Assembly (NCBI GenBank): GCA_963843645.1
Contig: CAWJLE010000005.1
Location: 1,054,001 to 1,118,000, forward strand
DNA: 64,000 nucleotides
Direction of reading: 5' to 3'
From: CAWJLE01 sp963843645
GTDB taxonomy: Bacteria; Chloroflexota; Anaerolineae; DAOTYC01
Shown here: in pieces, positions 19,955 to 27,911 of the stretch
Layout: the number at the start of each line of letters is the position of its first letter
Position numbering within the stretch: the stretch's first letter is position 1
The notes under the pieces: model-generated
The model's database searches: none
Told to the model about the DNA's origin: nothing
Seen by the model: the letters and a program-made list of their open reading frames with translations, nothing else
Program-made: the position numbers and the translations under genes

Positions 19955-20011
19955 AGACCTCCGAAGTTTTCGGAACTCCCAGCACAGACCGCTGGGCTGT
20001 GTCGGAAGTCT
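19955..20011. repeat. Degenerate ACTTCCGAAGT palindrome with nested hairpin
   Basis: The outer arms AGACCTCCG (19955 on) and CGGAAGTCT (to 20011) are nearly complementary. Inside is CCCAGC...GCTGGG (about 19977-19995). The segment 19987-20010 repeats 6623-6646 with a single T/A difference, linking the two repeat families. Confidence 0.6.
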
Positions 20012-20023
20012 CGTCCGTCTCCG

Positions 20024-20052
20024 TTGACTTATGTCGCACTCTATGCTAAACT
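20024..20052 (+). promoter_or_regulatory. Sigma-A promoter of the lipid kinase operon
   Basis: TTGACT (20024-20029), a 17-bp spacer and TAAACT (20047-20052), about 120 bp before the kinase start. Confidence 0.5.
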
Positions 20053-20174
20053 GCCGCCTTGTGAGATGAAATCAGAGCACGATGTTCGGCGCGCTGCCGC
20101 ACGAGCAACGCATTGCCCCGTGCGGTGTTGTTGTGTATGGAGTTCACTCAGAACATCGTCGATAAGAGGCCAGT

Positions 20175-21081
20175 TTGAGGGAGATTAAACTGATCGCCAA
20201 CCCCTACGCGGGGCGAGGCCGCGGGCGGTATACCATTCCGCTGGTCGTCAAGATCCTTGAGCGGGAGGGCTTACCTTTCAGCCTGGTGGAGACCGAGTAC
20301 CCTGGCCACGCGATCGAGTTGGCGCGTCGCGCCGTAGCCGACGGCTACGAAACCCTCGTGGCCCTGGGGGGCGACGGTACGGTTCACGAAGTCCTGAACG
20401 GTATGTGCGCCGACCTGGGGGACGACCCGAATCCCGGGGCGGTGGTCAAGCTGGGCGTCATTCCGGCCGGCTCCGGGCAACGACTTCGCGTTCGCGTTGG
20501 GGCTGCCAGCCGACTTGCAGCGGCTCTGCCACCTGTTGGTCGAGGGCAACACGCGCCTGGTCGACATGGGCCGCATCAACAACCGCTTCTTCGCATACGG
20601 CGTTGGCATGGGCTTCGACGCCGAGGTGAACATCGAAAGCCGCAAAATAAAGTGGTTGAGGGGCATCGGCCTGTACCTCGTTGCCCTGTTCAAGGTCCTG
20701 GTGTTCAGCCATCGCTCCTATCAGGTGGAGATCACTTTCGACGACGTGCACCTCGAGCAGCGGGCCATGATGGTTTCAGTGGCGAATGGCCGGCGCTACG
20801 CCGGTGTGTTCCTGATCACGCCGGACGCGCGGATCGACGATGGATTCCTCAACCTGTGCATCATCTCTCCGGTAAGCCGCCTTACTATGCTGCGTTTCAT
20901 GCCGTTGGTGCTCAAGGGTTACCACACGCGCCTCAATGTGGTCAAGATGGCCAGCGCCCGGAAGGTCCTGATCAAGTCCGGCAGCCCCATGGTCAGTCAC
21001 GTCGACGGGGAGGTCTTCGGGCTGGACGAACGCCGCTACGAATTCTCACTCTTGCCGAAACGGCTGCGGGTGATCTGCTGA
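20175..21081 (+). pseudogene. Diacylglycerol/lipid kinase (YegS/DgkB family), one frameshift
   Basis: Phosphorylates diacylglycerol or related lipids. TTG 20175 (MREIKLIANPYAGRGRG) with GAGG upstream. The nucleotide-binding motif ALGGDGTVHEVLNG (near residues 60-73) is intact. The conserved AGSGNDFA motif is broken at about 20476: the run ctccgggcaacg has one G too many, and removing it restores PAGSGNDFAFALGLP and the remaining 200 residues through CDGE-like VSHVDGEVFG. About 301 residues when repaired, normal for the family. A sequence error is the simplest reading. Confidence 0.85.
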
Positions 21082-21100
21082 TCGGCCTGGAGGTTTCGCC

Positions 21101-21859
21101 ATCGGAACGGTTCTGAACGCGATAGCTGTTCTTATTGGTGGAAGCCTGGGTTTGATCCTGGGCCATCGCCTGTCGGATCGAACGCAAGAGACCATCATGC
21201 ACGGTCTCGCGATCGTTACCCTCATTATTGGTTTCCAGATGGCCCTGCGCACCCAGAACGTCGTGATCGTCCTGTTCAGCATTCTATTGGGTGGTGCCCT
21301 GGGTGAGGCGGCGCGGCTCGACGACCGCCTGAACGCACTCGGCGGACGGATCGAAGCCAGGTTGACGCGCGAGCACCAAGCGGGCGACGTTGCGCAAACG
21401 CCGGACCCCACGCTGCCTGCACGGCGATCTGTCAGCCGTGCGTTCGTCGCGAGCGCTTTGCTGGTCTGCGTGGGCCCCGTGGCCATCCTCGGCTCCATCC
21501 AGGACGGCCTCCTGGGGGACCGGAGCCTGCTGATTGTCAAGTCCATGCTGGATCTGTTCGTCTCAATTGCACTGGCGGCGTCGCTCGGCCCGGGAGTCAT
21601 CCTGTCGGCGGTGCCGCTGTTCTTGTACCAGGGCGGGCTGACTCTGGGCGCGCATTTTTTAGGCAGTTGGTTGGGAGCCGTGCCTTCGGCCGACACACCT
21701 GCCATCGTCGAGCTGACCGCCACAGGCGGCGTGCTCGTCATCGCCCTTGGGTTGCAGATGCTGGACCTGAAGAAGATCCGGGTCGCCAACTTGCTGCCCG
21801 CCATCGCGCTGGCCCCCACGTTCGTCGCCCTGCTCCCATATCTACCGATCAAGCTGTAG
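21101..21859 (+). CDS. DUF554 (YqgA-type) membrane protein, possible ATC start
   Basis: About 252 residues with six or seven hydrophobic segments. DUF554 proteins begin with a GT(V/L)xNxxxVLxGGxLGLxLG block; here GTVLNAIAVLIGG follows ATC 21101. The reading frame has a stop at 21071 and no ATG, GTG or TTG between it and that conserved block. GGAGG (21089-21093) lies 7 nt before ATC. Starting at TTG 21152 would delete the conserved N-terminus. YqgA-type proteins are thought to be transporters but are not characterised. The gene follows the lipid kinase by 20 bp. Confidence 0.75.
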   Translation: MGTVLNAIAVLIGGSLGLILGHRLSDRTQETIMHGLAIVTLIIGFQMALRTQNVVIVLFSILLGGALGEAARLDDRLNALGGRIEARLTREHQAGDVAQTPDPTLPARRSVSRAFVASALLVCVGPVAILGSIQDGLLGDRSLLIVKSMLDLFVSIALAASLGPGVILSAVPLFLYQGGLTLGAHFLGSWLGAVPSADTPAIVELTATGGVLVIALGLQMLDLKKIRVANLLPAIALAPTFVALLPYLPIKL

Positions 21860-21881
21860 CTCGGCTTGGAAAGGCTGTGTC

Positions 21882-22739
21882 TTGGTTCTCAATTCGATCG
21901 ATCACCGTGCAGCCGGCCCTGAGATCGAGTCGCCGGCATCGGCCCATTGCTCCAACCTTCCCATCCACGAAGTGACTCTGCCGGAGATGGCGGCGCGCCG
22001 CGCCAGAGGCATCGTCTACGGCCCGGTCCGATCGCGCCGATTCGGCCACTCCCTGGGTCTCAACGTTCTGCCCCAGGGCGCCAAACGCTGCCCGTTCAAC
22101 TGCGTGTACTGCGAGGTGGGAGCCAGCAAGCCAGTGTCCTGCCCGTCTGCCGACGACTACCCTGCGCCGGAGGCCGTCCTGGTGGCGCTGGAGACGGCCC
22201 TGCGCGATGGCCCAGCGCTGGAAGCCATCACTTTTTCCGGGTCCGGCGAACCCACGTTACACCCGCAGTTCCGCGAGTTAGTGGAGGGCGCGGTCCGTCT
22301 GCGCGATCGTCACTGTCCATCGGCGCAGGTGGCCGTCCTGTCCAATGCGGCGCTGGCGGACCGACCGGAGGTCCGCGCCGGCCTGGCCCTCGCCGACGTC
22401 CGGGTCATGAAGCTGGATGCGGGCGACCCGGCCACTTACGAGGCGATCAACCGTCCCGCGGAGGACATCTCCTTCGATCTCATCGTGGAGAACCTGAGCC
22501 GCCTCGACGATATCGTCTTGCAGACTCTGCTTCTCGGCGGTGTGGTGTCCAACGTGGAGCCGGCGGCGCGGGCATGCTACCTGCGCCTGGTCCAGAAACT
22601 CCAGCCGGCCCGAGTTCAGCTGTACAGCATCGCCCGGAGTACACCGGTGGCCGATATCCACCCCGTCTCGCCGGAGATTCTGCGCTCTCTCGCCGCGAAG
22701 ATCGACCGCGAGGCTGGCATCTCAGCTGACGTGTATTGA
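21882..22739 (+). CDS. Radical SAM protein (COG0731-like Fe-S oxidoreductase)
   Basis: 285 residues with the radical SAM cluster motif CPFNCVYC (C-x3-C-x2-C, near residue 66), preceded by RRFGHSLGLNVLP, and the SAM-binding GSGEPTLHP. This matches the small COG0731 family related to TYW1/wybutosine enzymes, whose bacterial substrate is unknown. TTG 21882 follows GGAAAGG. It closes the unit with the lipid kinase and DUF554 genes. Specific function not assigned. Confidence 0.8.
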   Translation: MVLNSIDHRAAGPEIESPASAHCSNLPIHEVTLPEMAARRARGIVYGPVRSRRFGHSLGLNVLPQGAKRCPFNCVYCEVGASKPVSCPSADDYPAPEAVLVALETALRDGPALEAITFSGSGEPTLHPQFRELVEGAVRLRDRHCPSAQVAVLSNAALADRPEVRAGLALADVRVMKLDAGDPATYEAINRPAEDISFDLIVENLSRLDDIVLQTLLLGGVVSNVEPAARACYLRLVQKLQPARVQLYSIARSTPVADIHPVSPEILRSLAAKIDREAGISADVY

Positions 22740-22899
22740 AGCTGAAGCCACGGTGAAACCCCGACGTCCAGATATTCGATAGATAGCTGGCAGTTGGACC
22801 AGTAGTTCGAACTGCAAACGAACGTGCTTCCGTGTTTCTAGGAATCATACACATCAGGGCACGGATTGAGGGTCGGTCTTCCGAGCATCGAACTCGCAA

Positions 22900-22928
22900 T
22901 TGACTTTTCCTGCGAGTTGGAGTAATAT
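22900..22928 (+). promoter_or_regulatory. Promoter of the aromatic amino acid operon
   Basis: TTGACT (22900-22905), a 17-bp spacer and TAATAT (22923-22928). A transcript starting near 22935 would begin just before the leader peptide coding region. In 22740-22899 I see no gene. Confidence 0.6.
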
Positions 22929-22957
22929 AGGAGTAACTTCGTGTGAGGTTGTTTGGG

Positions 22958-23143
22958 ATGACGCGCCAGGTGTTGGACACCACACAAACACATCAGGGCT
23001 GTAGGAACGACGTGCTGAGTGAAGCAGGTCAGTTCGTGTTTGATCGTGGCGCCGCCTATTGGCGCCGTTTCTATTTTTATGCGTATTTTTATGCCTGCGT
23101 GCCAGGCTGGTCCCATCACGCGCGAAGTGTGACGCCCGATTAG
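22958..23143 (+). CDS. Phe/Tyr-rich leader peptide of the aro operon attenuator
   Basis: ATG 22958, 9 nt after GAGG (22945-22948), opens a 61-codon frame ending at TAG 23141. Near its end, 23069-23092 encodes FYFYAYFY, followed by ACVPGW. Eight codons with seven Phe/Tyr, just upstream of aroH-aroF-tyrA, is the signature of a ribosome-mediated attenuator that senses charged tRNA-Phe and tRNA-Tyr. No other property suggests a stable protein. GTG 22943 is an alternative start. Confidence 0.75.
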   Translation: MTRQVLDTTQTHQGCRNDVLSEAGQFVFDRGAAYWRRFYFYAYFYACVPGWSHHARSVTPD

Positions 23144-23213
23144 TTCAGTTCTCCCCGAAGCGGGGAAACTCCAAGGCCAAGCAAGCGTGAGGCGACCAGC
23201 CCCACGCTTTTTT
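23113..23213 (+). promoter_or_regulatory. Attenuator: antiterminator strand and intrinsic terminator before aroH
   Basis: Terminator: AAGCGTG (23183-23189) pairs with CACGCTT (23203-23209), followed by a T-run. A competing partner lies in the leader: CC-A-TCACGC (23113-23121) can pair with GCGTGAGG (23185-23192) with one bulged A, using up the left arm of the terminator. A ribosome stalled at the Phe/Tyr codons (23069-23092) would leave 23113-23121 free. A small CCCCG-aag-CGGGG hairpin and a GGCGCC...GGCGCC hairpin (23048-23066) add alternatives. Pairings were judged by eye, without energies. Confidence 0.65.
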
Positions 23214-23279
23214 GTTTGCCACGAAACGGCACGACGGGGTGCCTGTCACATCACATCAGTCGTATCAAGGAGGCAACCC

Positions 23280-23648
23280 ATGTACTGCAGAGGGATCCGA
23301 GGAGCCACAACGGTCGACGCGAACCAGGCGGACGCTATCCTGTCCGCCACCCGCGAGCTGCTCGAGGCCATCGTTTTTGCCAACGGTCTTCGAGCGGAGG
23401 AAGTTGCCAGCGCCTTTTTTACCGCCACGACTGATTTGGACGCGGCGTTTCCGGCGCAGGCAGCGCGGGAGCTCGGCTGGCGCGATACCGCCCTCATGTG
23501 CAGCCATGAAATGAACGTTCCGGACGCTCTGCCGAAGTGCATCCGCGTCCTCATCCACTGGAACACTGACAAGAGACAGGACGAGATCGTCCACGTCTAC
23601 TTGAAAGATGCGACGTCGCTGCGGTCCGACCGCAGGAGGCCAGAATGA
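23280..23648 (+). CDS. aroH: Chorismate mutase (AroH class)
   Basis: Converts chorismate to prephenate. 122 residues, the length of the trimeric AroH family, starting MYCRGIRGATTVDANQ at ATG 23280 with AAGGAGG upstream. Hallmarks: RGIRGATTV with the catalytic Arg, FFTATTDLDAAFPAQAAR, the Cys-site MCSHEMNVPDALPKCIRVLIHWN and the C-terminal VYLKDATSLR. First gene of the aro operon behind the attenuator. Its end overlaps an ATG at 23645, but aroF more likely starts at 23750. Confidence 0.95.
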   Translation: MYCRGIRGATTVDANQADAILSATRELLEAIVFANGLRAEEVASAFFTATTDLDAAFPAQAARELGWRDTALMCSHEMNVPDALPKCIRVLIHWNTDKRQDEIVHVYLKDATSLRSDRRRPE

Positions 23649-23749
23649 TTCCCTCAATCATCAAGACAGCTCAGGTTGAACAAGCCGTTCAACCGACCAC
23701 GAGAATGCGTTATCAGTACGTCCGGGTCACCGGAGAGGAGAAGCCAGTC

Positions 23750-24763
23750 ATGATCATCGTGATGAAAATGGGAGCAACGGATAAAGAGATTGATTCGGTC
23801 GTCACGCGAGTGGAAAACATGGGTTTCAAGGCCCACCTGTCCAAGGGTGAAGAGGTGACCATCATCGGCCTCATCGGTGACAAGCGCAAGGTCGAGCCGC
23901 ACACGCTGGAGCTGATGGATGGGGTCGACAAGGTCGTGCACATTGTGAAGCCTTTTAAGCTGGCCGGGCGCGATTTCAAGCCGGAGGACACGGTTATCCC
24001 GCTCAACGGCATCCGCATCGGCGGCCGAGAGATCACGGTCATGGCAGGGCCCTGCGCTGTCGAGAGCCTGGAGCAGATGATGGATGTCGCCTGGGCGCTG
24101 AAGGAGGCCGGTGTGCACATCCTGCGCGGCGGCGCCTTCAAGCCGCGAACCTCGCCCTACTCTTTCCAGGGACTGGGTGAAGAAGGTCTGGAGATCCTGG
24201 CCCAGGTCAAGGAAGCCACCGGCATGGCCATCATCACCGAGGTCATGTCTCCAGAGCAGGTGCCGCTCGTCGCGCAATATGCCGACGTTCTGCAGGTCGG
24301 CGCGCGCAACATCCAGAACTTCAGCCTGCTGCACGCCGTGGGCGAGTCGAACAAACCGGTTCTTCTCAAGCGCGGGATGATGTCCACCCTGGAGGAGCTG
24401 CTCATGTCCGCCGAGTACATCTTGTCGCACAAGAATTATCGCGTCATGCTGTGCGAACGGGGTATCCGGACCTTCGAGACGGCCACTCGCAATACCCTGG
24501 ACATCAACGCCGTACCGGCGTTGAAGGAAGTCAGCCACCTGCCGATCATCGTCGATCCCAGCCACGCAACCGGAAGGTGGCAGCTGGTCGCGGCGGGGGC
24601 CAGAGCCGCCATCGCCGCGGGCGCCGACGGCCTGCTCGTCGAAGTGCATCCTGATCCGGAGAACGCCCTCTCAGACGGCGCACAATCGCTGAAGCCGGAG
24701 AAGTTCGTCCAGCTGATGGCTGAGATCCGCCGGATCGCGGAAGCCGTGGACCGGACGGTCTAG
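23750..24763 (+). CDS. aroF: 3-deoxy-7-phosphoheptulonate synthase (type I-beta, AroF/KdsA-like)
   Basis: DAHP synthase, first step of the shikimate pathway. ATG 23750 follows GGAGAGGAG and gives 337 residues: an N-terminal ferredoxin-like regulatory domain (residues 1-70, MIIVMKMGATDKE), then a catalytic barrel with VMAGPCAVES, GGAFKPRTSPYSFQG, KRGMMSTLEE, CERGIRTFE and DPSHATGR. An in-frame ATG at 23645 would add 35 residues without homology. The extra N-terminal domain in this subtype is a usual site for feedback control by Phe/Tyr or chorismate products. Confidence 0.95.
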   Translation: MIIVMKMGATDKEIDSVVTRVENMGFKAHLSKGEEVTIIGLIGDKRKVEPHTLELMDGVDKVVHIVKPFKLAGRDFKPEDTVIPLNGIRIGGREITVMAGPCAVESLEQMMDVAWALKEAGVHILRGGAFKPRTSPYSFQGLGEEGLEILAQVKEATGMAIITEVMSPEQVPLVAQYADVLQVGARNIQNFSLLHAVGESNKPVLLKRGMMSTLEELLMSAEYILSHKNYRVMLCERGIRTFETATRNTLDINAVPALKEVSHLPIIVDPSHATGRWQLVAAGARAAIAAGADGLLVEVHPDPENALSDGAQSLKPEKFVQLMAEIRRIAEAVDRTV

Positions 24764-24781
24764 GGTGGGAGCGGGAGTGGC

Positions 24782-24810
24782 TTGCTTCGCATGCCGGGGT
24801 CTGGTATACT
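24782..24810 (+). promoter_or_regulatory. Internal promoter before tyrA
   Basis: TTGCTT (24782-24787), a 17-bp spacer and TATACT (24805-24810) in the 102-bp gap between aroF and tyrA. It could allow the downstream genes to be made independently of the attenuator. Confidence 0.6.
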
Positions 24811-24865
24811 AGGCGGGGCTCGGGCTCGTAAGCTCGACACCTGAAGACTGCCTCGGAGGTACGAC

Positions 24866-25741
24866 TTGAAGCCATTCCAGGAGGCGACCGTCGCCATTCT
24901 GGGCCTGGGTCTTATGGGCGGCTCCCTTGCCGCCGCCCTGCGCGCAAAGAGGTCGGTCGGTCGCGTGATCGGCGTCGCTCGACGCGCAGAGACTATTGAG
25001 GAAGCCGTCGCTCTCGGCTTCATCGACGAGGGGACGCGCGACGCGGCGACCGGAATCGCCGATGCCGACCTGGTCGTCCTGGCCACGCCCGTTCAGACCA
25101 CGCTGACCTTGCTCCAGGAGCTGGCGCCGCGCTTCCGTGCCGGGTCGGTTGTGTCTGACGTGGGCAGCACCAAGGCCGACGTCGTTGCAGCGATGTCGAG
25201 TCTGCCGCCGGGCGTTCACCCGATTGGCGGGCACCCGATGTGTGGCAAGGAGGCCGCGGGCCTGAGCGCGGCGGAGCCCGACCTTTTCGAGGGCAAGGTT
25301 TACGTTCTCACGCCGCTGGAACGGACGCCGCCGGAGGCCACGCAGACGATGCAGTCCCTGGCGGAGGCCGTCGGCGCGCGGTGCGTCATCGTGGACGCGG
25401 CGAGGCACGACCGGCTGGTTGCGGCGATCAGTCACCTGCCTTACGTGGTGGCGGCTTGCCTGGTGGCGGCTGCGGAAGATGCCGGACCTGATCCGCTAAT
25501 CTGGGAGCTGGCGGCCTCCGGGTTCCGTGATACGTCGCGGCTGGCGGCGAGCGAGACGACGATGATGCGGGACATTCTGCTGACCAACCATACAAACGTT
25601 CTGGACCTAATCGATTTGTTTGGACGTCGACTGGCCGAGATGCGCGCCGATCTGCAGGACGCCGCGCGCGGAAATGGGGCCGATGAGCTCACCCGGTTCA
25701 TGTCCGACGTCCGTCGACGCAGGGAGGAGCTATTTCGGTGA
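24866..25741 (+). CDS. tyrA: Prephenate dehydrogenase
   Basis: Oxidative decarboxylation of prephenate to 4-hydroxyphenylpyruvate, for tyrosine. 291 residues: Rossmann motif ILGLGLMGGSLAAAL (residues 11-25), SDVGSTKADVV, the active-site segment PIGGHPMCGKE with its His, DRLVAAISHLPYVVA and the C-terminal helical dimerisation domain (ASGFRDTSRLAAS). TTG 24866 has CGGAGG upstream. No ACT domain is present, so feedback control, if any, differs from ACT-bearing forms. The stop overlaps the aroA start by 4 nt. Confidence 0.94.
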   Translation: MKPFQEATVAILGLGLMGGSLAAALRAKRSVGRVIGVARRAETIEEAVALGFIDEGTRDAATGIADADLVVLATPVQTTLTLLQELAPRFRAGSVVSDVGSTKADVVAAMSSLPPGVHPIGGHPMCGKEAAGLSAAEPDLFEGKVYVLTPLERTPPEATQTMQSLAEAVGARCVIVDAARHDRLVAAISHLPYVVAACLVAAAEDAGPDPLIWELAASGFRDTSRLAASETTMMRDILLTNHTNVLDLIDLFGRRLAEMRADLQDAARGNGADELTRFMSDVRRRREELFR

Positions 25742-27036
25742 GACTCGATATTTCGAATCCCGGCCAACTGCAAGGGACAGTGCGCGTCCCAGGTGACAAG
25801 TCCATTTCCCACCGCGCTTGCCTGTTGGGCGCACTCTCCAACGGTCGAACCGAGATACGCGACTTCTTGCCGGCGACCGACTGCCTGTCCACAGTCGCTT
25901 GCGTCCGAGCGCTCGGCGCGGAGGTCGAGGTGCTGTCCGACACGCACCTGATCGTGCACGGTCGTGGTCTGAGCGGCCTGTCGGAGCCCTCTGATGTGCT
26001 GAATTGCGGCGGGTCGGGCACCACCATCCGCCTGCTGTCGGGCATATTGGCCGGCCAGCCGTTCTGCAGCGTTTTGACCGGCAACGACCAACTGCGGCGC
26101 CGCCCGATGGCTCGGGTAGTCGCGCCGCTGCGCATGATGGGGGCCAACATCTGGGGCCGCGACAATGGCCGGCTGCCGCCGCTTTGCGTGCAGGGCGGTC
26201 CTCTGGAGGGCATGGACTATTCGATGCCGGTGGCGAGCGCGCAGGTCAAGAGCGCCATCTTGCTGGCCGGGCTGAGGGCCTCCGGGCCGACGACGATCCG
26301 CGAATCCGGCCTCGCCAGAGACCATACGGAGCGCATGTTGAAGGCGCGCGGCGCGGACGTGCGGAGTATGCGGGCCGGCGTCGTGACGCTCGTACCGGAT
26401 CGCGAGCTATCCGCTGTGGACACGCTGGTGCCGGGCGACATGTCGTCGGCCGCGTTCCTGATCGTGGCCGCCTGCCTGGTGCCGGGGTCGGAGCTGGTCA
26501 TCCGGGAGGTCGGCGTCAATCCGACTCGGACCGGTTTGGTCGAAGCGCTGCGCTCTATGGGTGCGAGCGTGACCTTCCAGAACGAGCGCGAGATCGGCGG
26601 CGAGCCTCTGGCGGACGTCGTAGTCCGAGCTTCAGACCTGAAGGCGATTGAGATCGGCGGCTCCATGATCCCGAAACTGATCGATGAGCTCCCGATCCTG
26701 GCCCTGGCGGCGACGCAGGCACACGGCGTTACCGTCATCCGCGATGCCGACGAGTTGCGCGTCAAAGAGACCGACCGGATCGCCACGACGTCGGAGGAGC
26801 TACGGAAGCTGGGCGCACGCATCGAGCCGCAGCCGGACGGTTTCGTAATCGAAGGACCCACGCCCCTTGTGGGAACAGACACCGACAGCCACGCCGACCA
26901 CCGGCTTGCGATGACCCTGGCCGTAGCCGGGCTGTTCGCACGAGGCGAGACGCGCGTCCACGGCACGGAGTGTATCGGCGACTCATTCCCCGGCTTCGAG
27001 CCGTTGCTGGCCGAGATTGCCGGGAGAAGTTCATGA
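25738..27036 (+). CDS. aroA: 3-phosphoshikimate 1-carboxyvinyltransferase (EPSP synthase)
   Basis: Adds the enolpyruvyl group of PEP to shikimate-3-phosphate. 432 residues from GTG 25738. Motifs: PGDKSISHR, LNCGGSGTTIRLLSG, RRPMARVV, VASAQVKSAILLAGL, and the PEP-site region DELPILALAATQAHG, KETDRIAT, DHRLAMTLAVAG. Overlaps tyrA and aroE by 4 nt each. The PEP-site segment reads LNCGGSGTT, with Ser-Gly where plant and enterobacterial class I enzymes have Gly-Asn-Ala-Gly-Thr, which places it with the class II-like group (inference). Confidence 0.95.
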   Translation: MRLDISNPGQLQGTVRVPGDKSISHRACLLGALSNGRTEIRDFLPATDCLSTVACVRALGAEVEVLSDTHLIVHGRGLSGLSEPSDVLNCGGSGTTIRLLSGILAGQPFCSVLTGNDQLRRRPMARVVAPLRMMGANIWGRDNGRLPPLCVQGGPLEGMDYSMPVASAQVKSAILLAGLRASGPTTIRESGLARDHTERMLKARGADVRSMRAGVVTLVPDRELSAVDTLVPGDMSSAAFLIVAACLVPGSELVIREVGVNPTRTGLVEALRSMGASVTFQNEREIGGEPLADVVVRASDLKAIEIGGSMIPKLIDELPILALAATQAHGVTVIRDADELRVKETDRIATTSEELRKLGARIEPQPDGFVIEGPTPLVGTDTDSHADHRLAMTLAVAGLFARGETRVHGTECIGDSFPGFEPLLAEIAGRSS

Positions 27037-27911
27037 CGTTGCGAATCGATGGTCGGACCAAACTGGTTGGCCTGCTTGGCTTTCCGGTGGAGCACAGCCT
27101 GTCCCCCGCCCTCCAGAATGCCGCGTTCGAGTCCGCCGGCCTCAACTACTGCTACGTACCGCTGCCGGTATCACCTGCGGAGGTAGCGGCGGCTGTCGGT
27201 GGTCTGGCTGCGCTGGGCTTTGCCGGAGCGAACGTGACCGCTCCCCACAAGCAGGCGGTGATGCCCTATCTGGACGAGCTTTCGCCCGACGTGCAGGCCA
27301 TCGGCGCAGTCAACACGATCGTCTTCCGAGATGGGCGGCGCATCGGGCACAACGTCGACGGTGTCGGCTTTCTGGCTGCGCTGGCGGACCTCATCGGCGG
27401 CGATGCCCGGATCGAAGGTTGGAGCGCGCTGGTGCTGGGCGCGGGCGGAGCGGCGCGGAGTGTGATCTACGCGCTGGCGAAGGCCGGCGCCGCCGTCACC
27501 GTGCTGAATCGTACCTCGGACCACGCTCACGCATTGATCGACAGCTTGCGCCCCCACTTGCCCGGATCGCTGCTCGCCGGCGGCCCGTTGATTCGGGAGG
27601 CCATCGCAGAGGCCGCGGTCCACGCCGATCTCGTCGTGAACGCGACGTCGGTCGGCATGAGGCCACGCGAGGAGGCCTCCCCGTGGCCGGAGGGGCTGCG
27701 GTTCCCCGCTGATGCAGTTGCGTACGATCTGATCTACGTGCCGGCAGAAACGCGGTTTCTGAAGATGGCTCACGCAGCCGGGGCGCGGACGCTGAATGGG
27801 CTGCCCATGCTCGTCCACCAGGGCGCGGCAGGGTTTCGTATCTGGACGGGACAGGTGGCGCCGTTGAAGGCTATGTTTGCCGCGACAATGAATGGGAGTG
27901 CAACTCGATGA
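27033..27911 (+). CDS. aroE: Shikimate dehydrogenase (NADP+)
   Basis: Reduces 3-dehydroshikimate to shikimate. 292 residues from ATG 27033 (ATGA overlap with aroA). The substrate site GFPVEHSLSPALQNAAF, catalytic Lys in ANVTAPHKQAVM, GAVNTIV and HNVDGVGF are all present, and the NADP-binding VLGAGGAARSVIYAL with the following NRT basic patch. The C-terminal GLPMLVHQGAAGFRIWTG is typical. Confidence 0.96.
   Translation: MTLRIDGRTKLVGLLGFPVEHSLSPALQNAAFESAGLNYCYVPLPVSPAEVAAAVGGLAALGFAGANVTAPHKQAVMPYLDELSPDVQAIGAVNTIVFRDGRRIGHNVDGVGFLAALADLIGGDARIEGWSALVLGAGGAARSVIYALAKAGAAVTVLNRTSDHAHALIDSLRPHLPGSLLAGGPLIREAIAEAAVHADLVVNATSVGMRPREEASPWPEGLRFPADAVAYDLIYVPAETRFLKMAHAAGARTLNGLPMLVHQGAAGFRIWTGQVAPLKAMFAATMNGSATR

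Noticed and set aside
22740..22899. A gene between the radical SAM gene and the aro promoter
   Set aside because: No frame with a ribosome site or coding composition; treated as intergenic.
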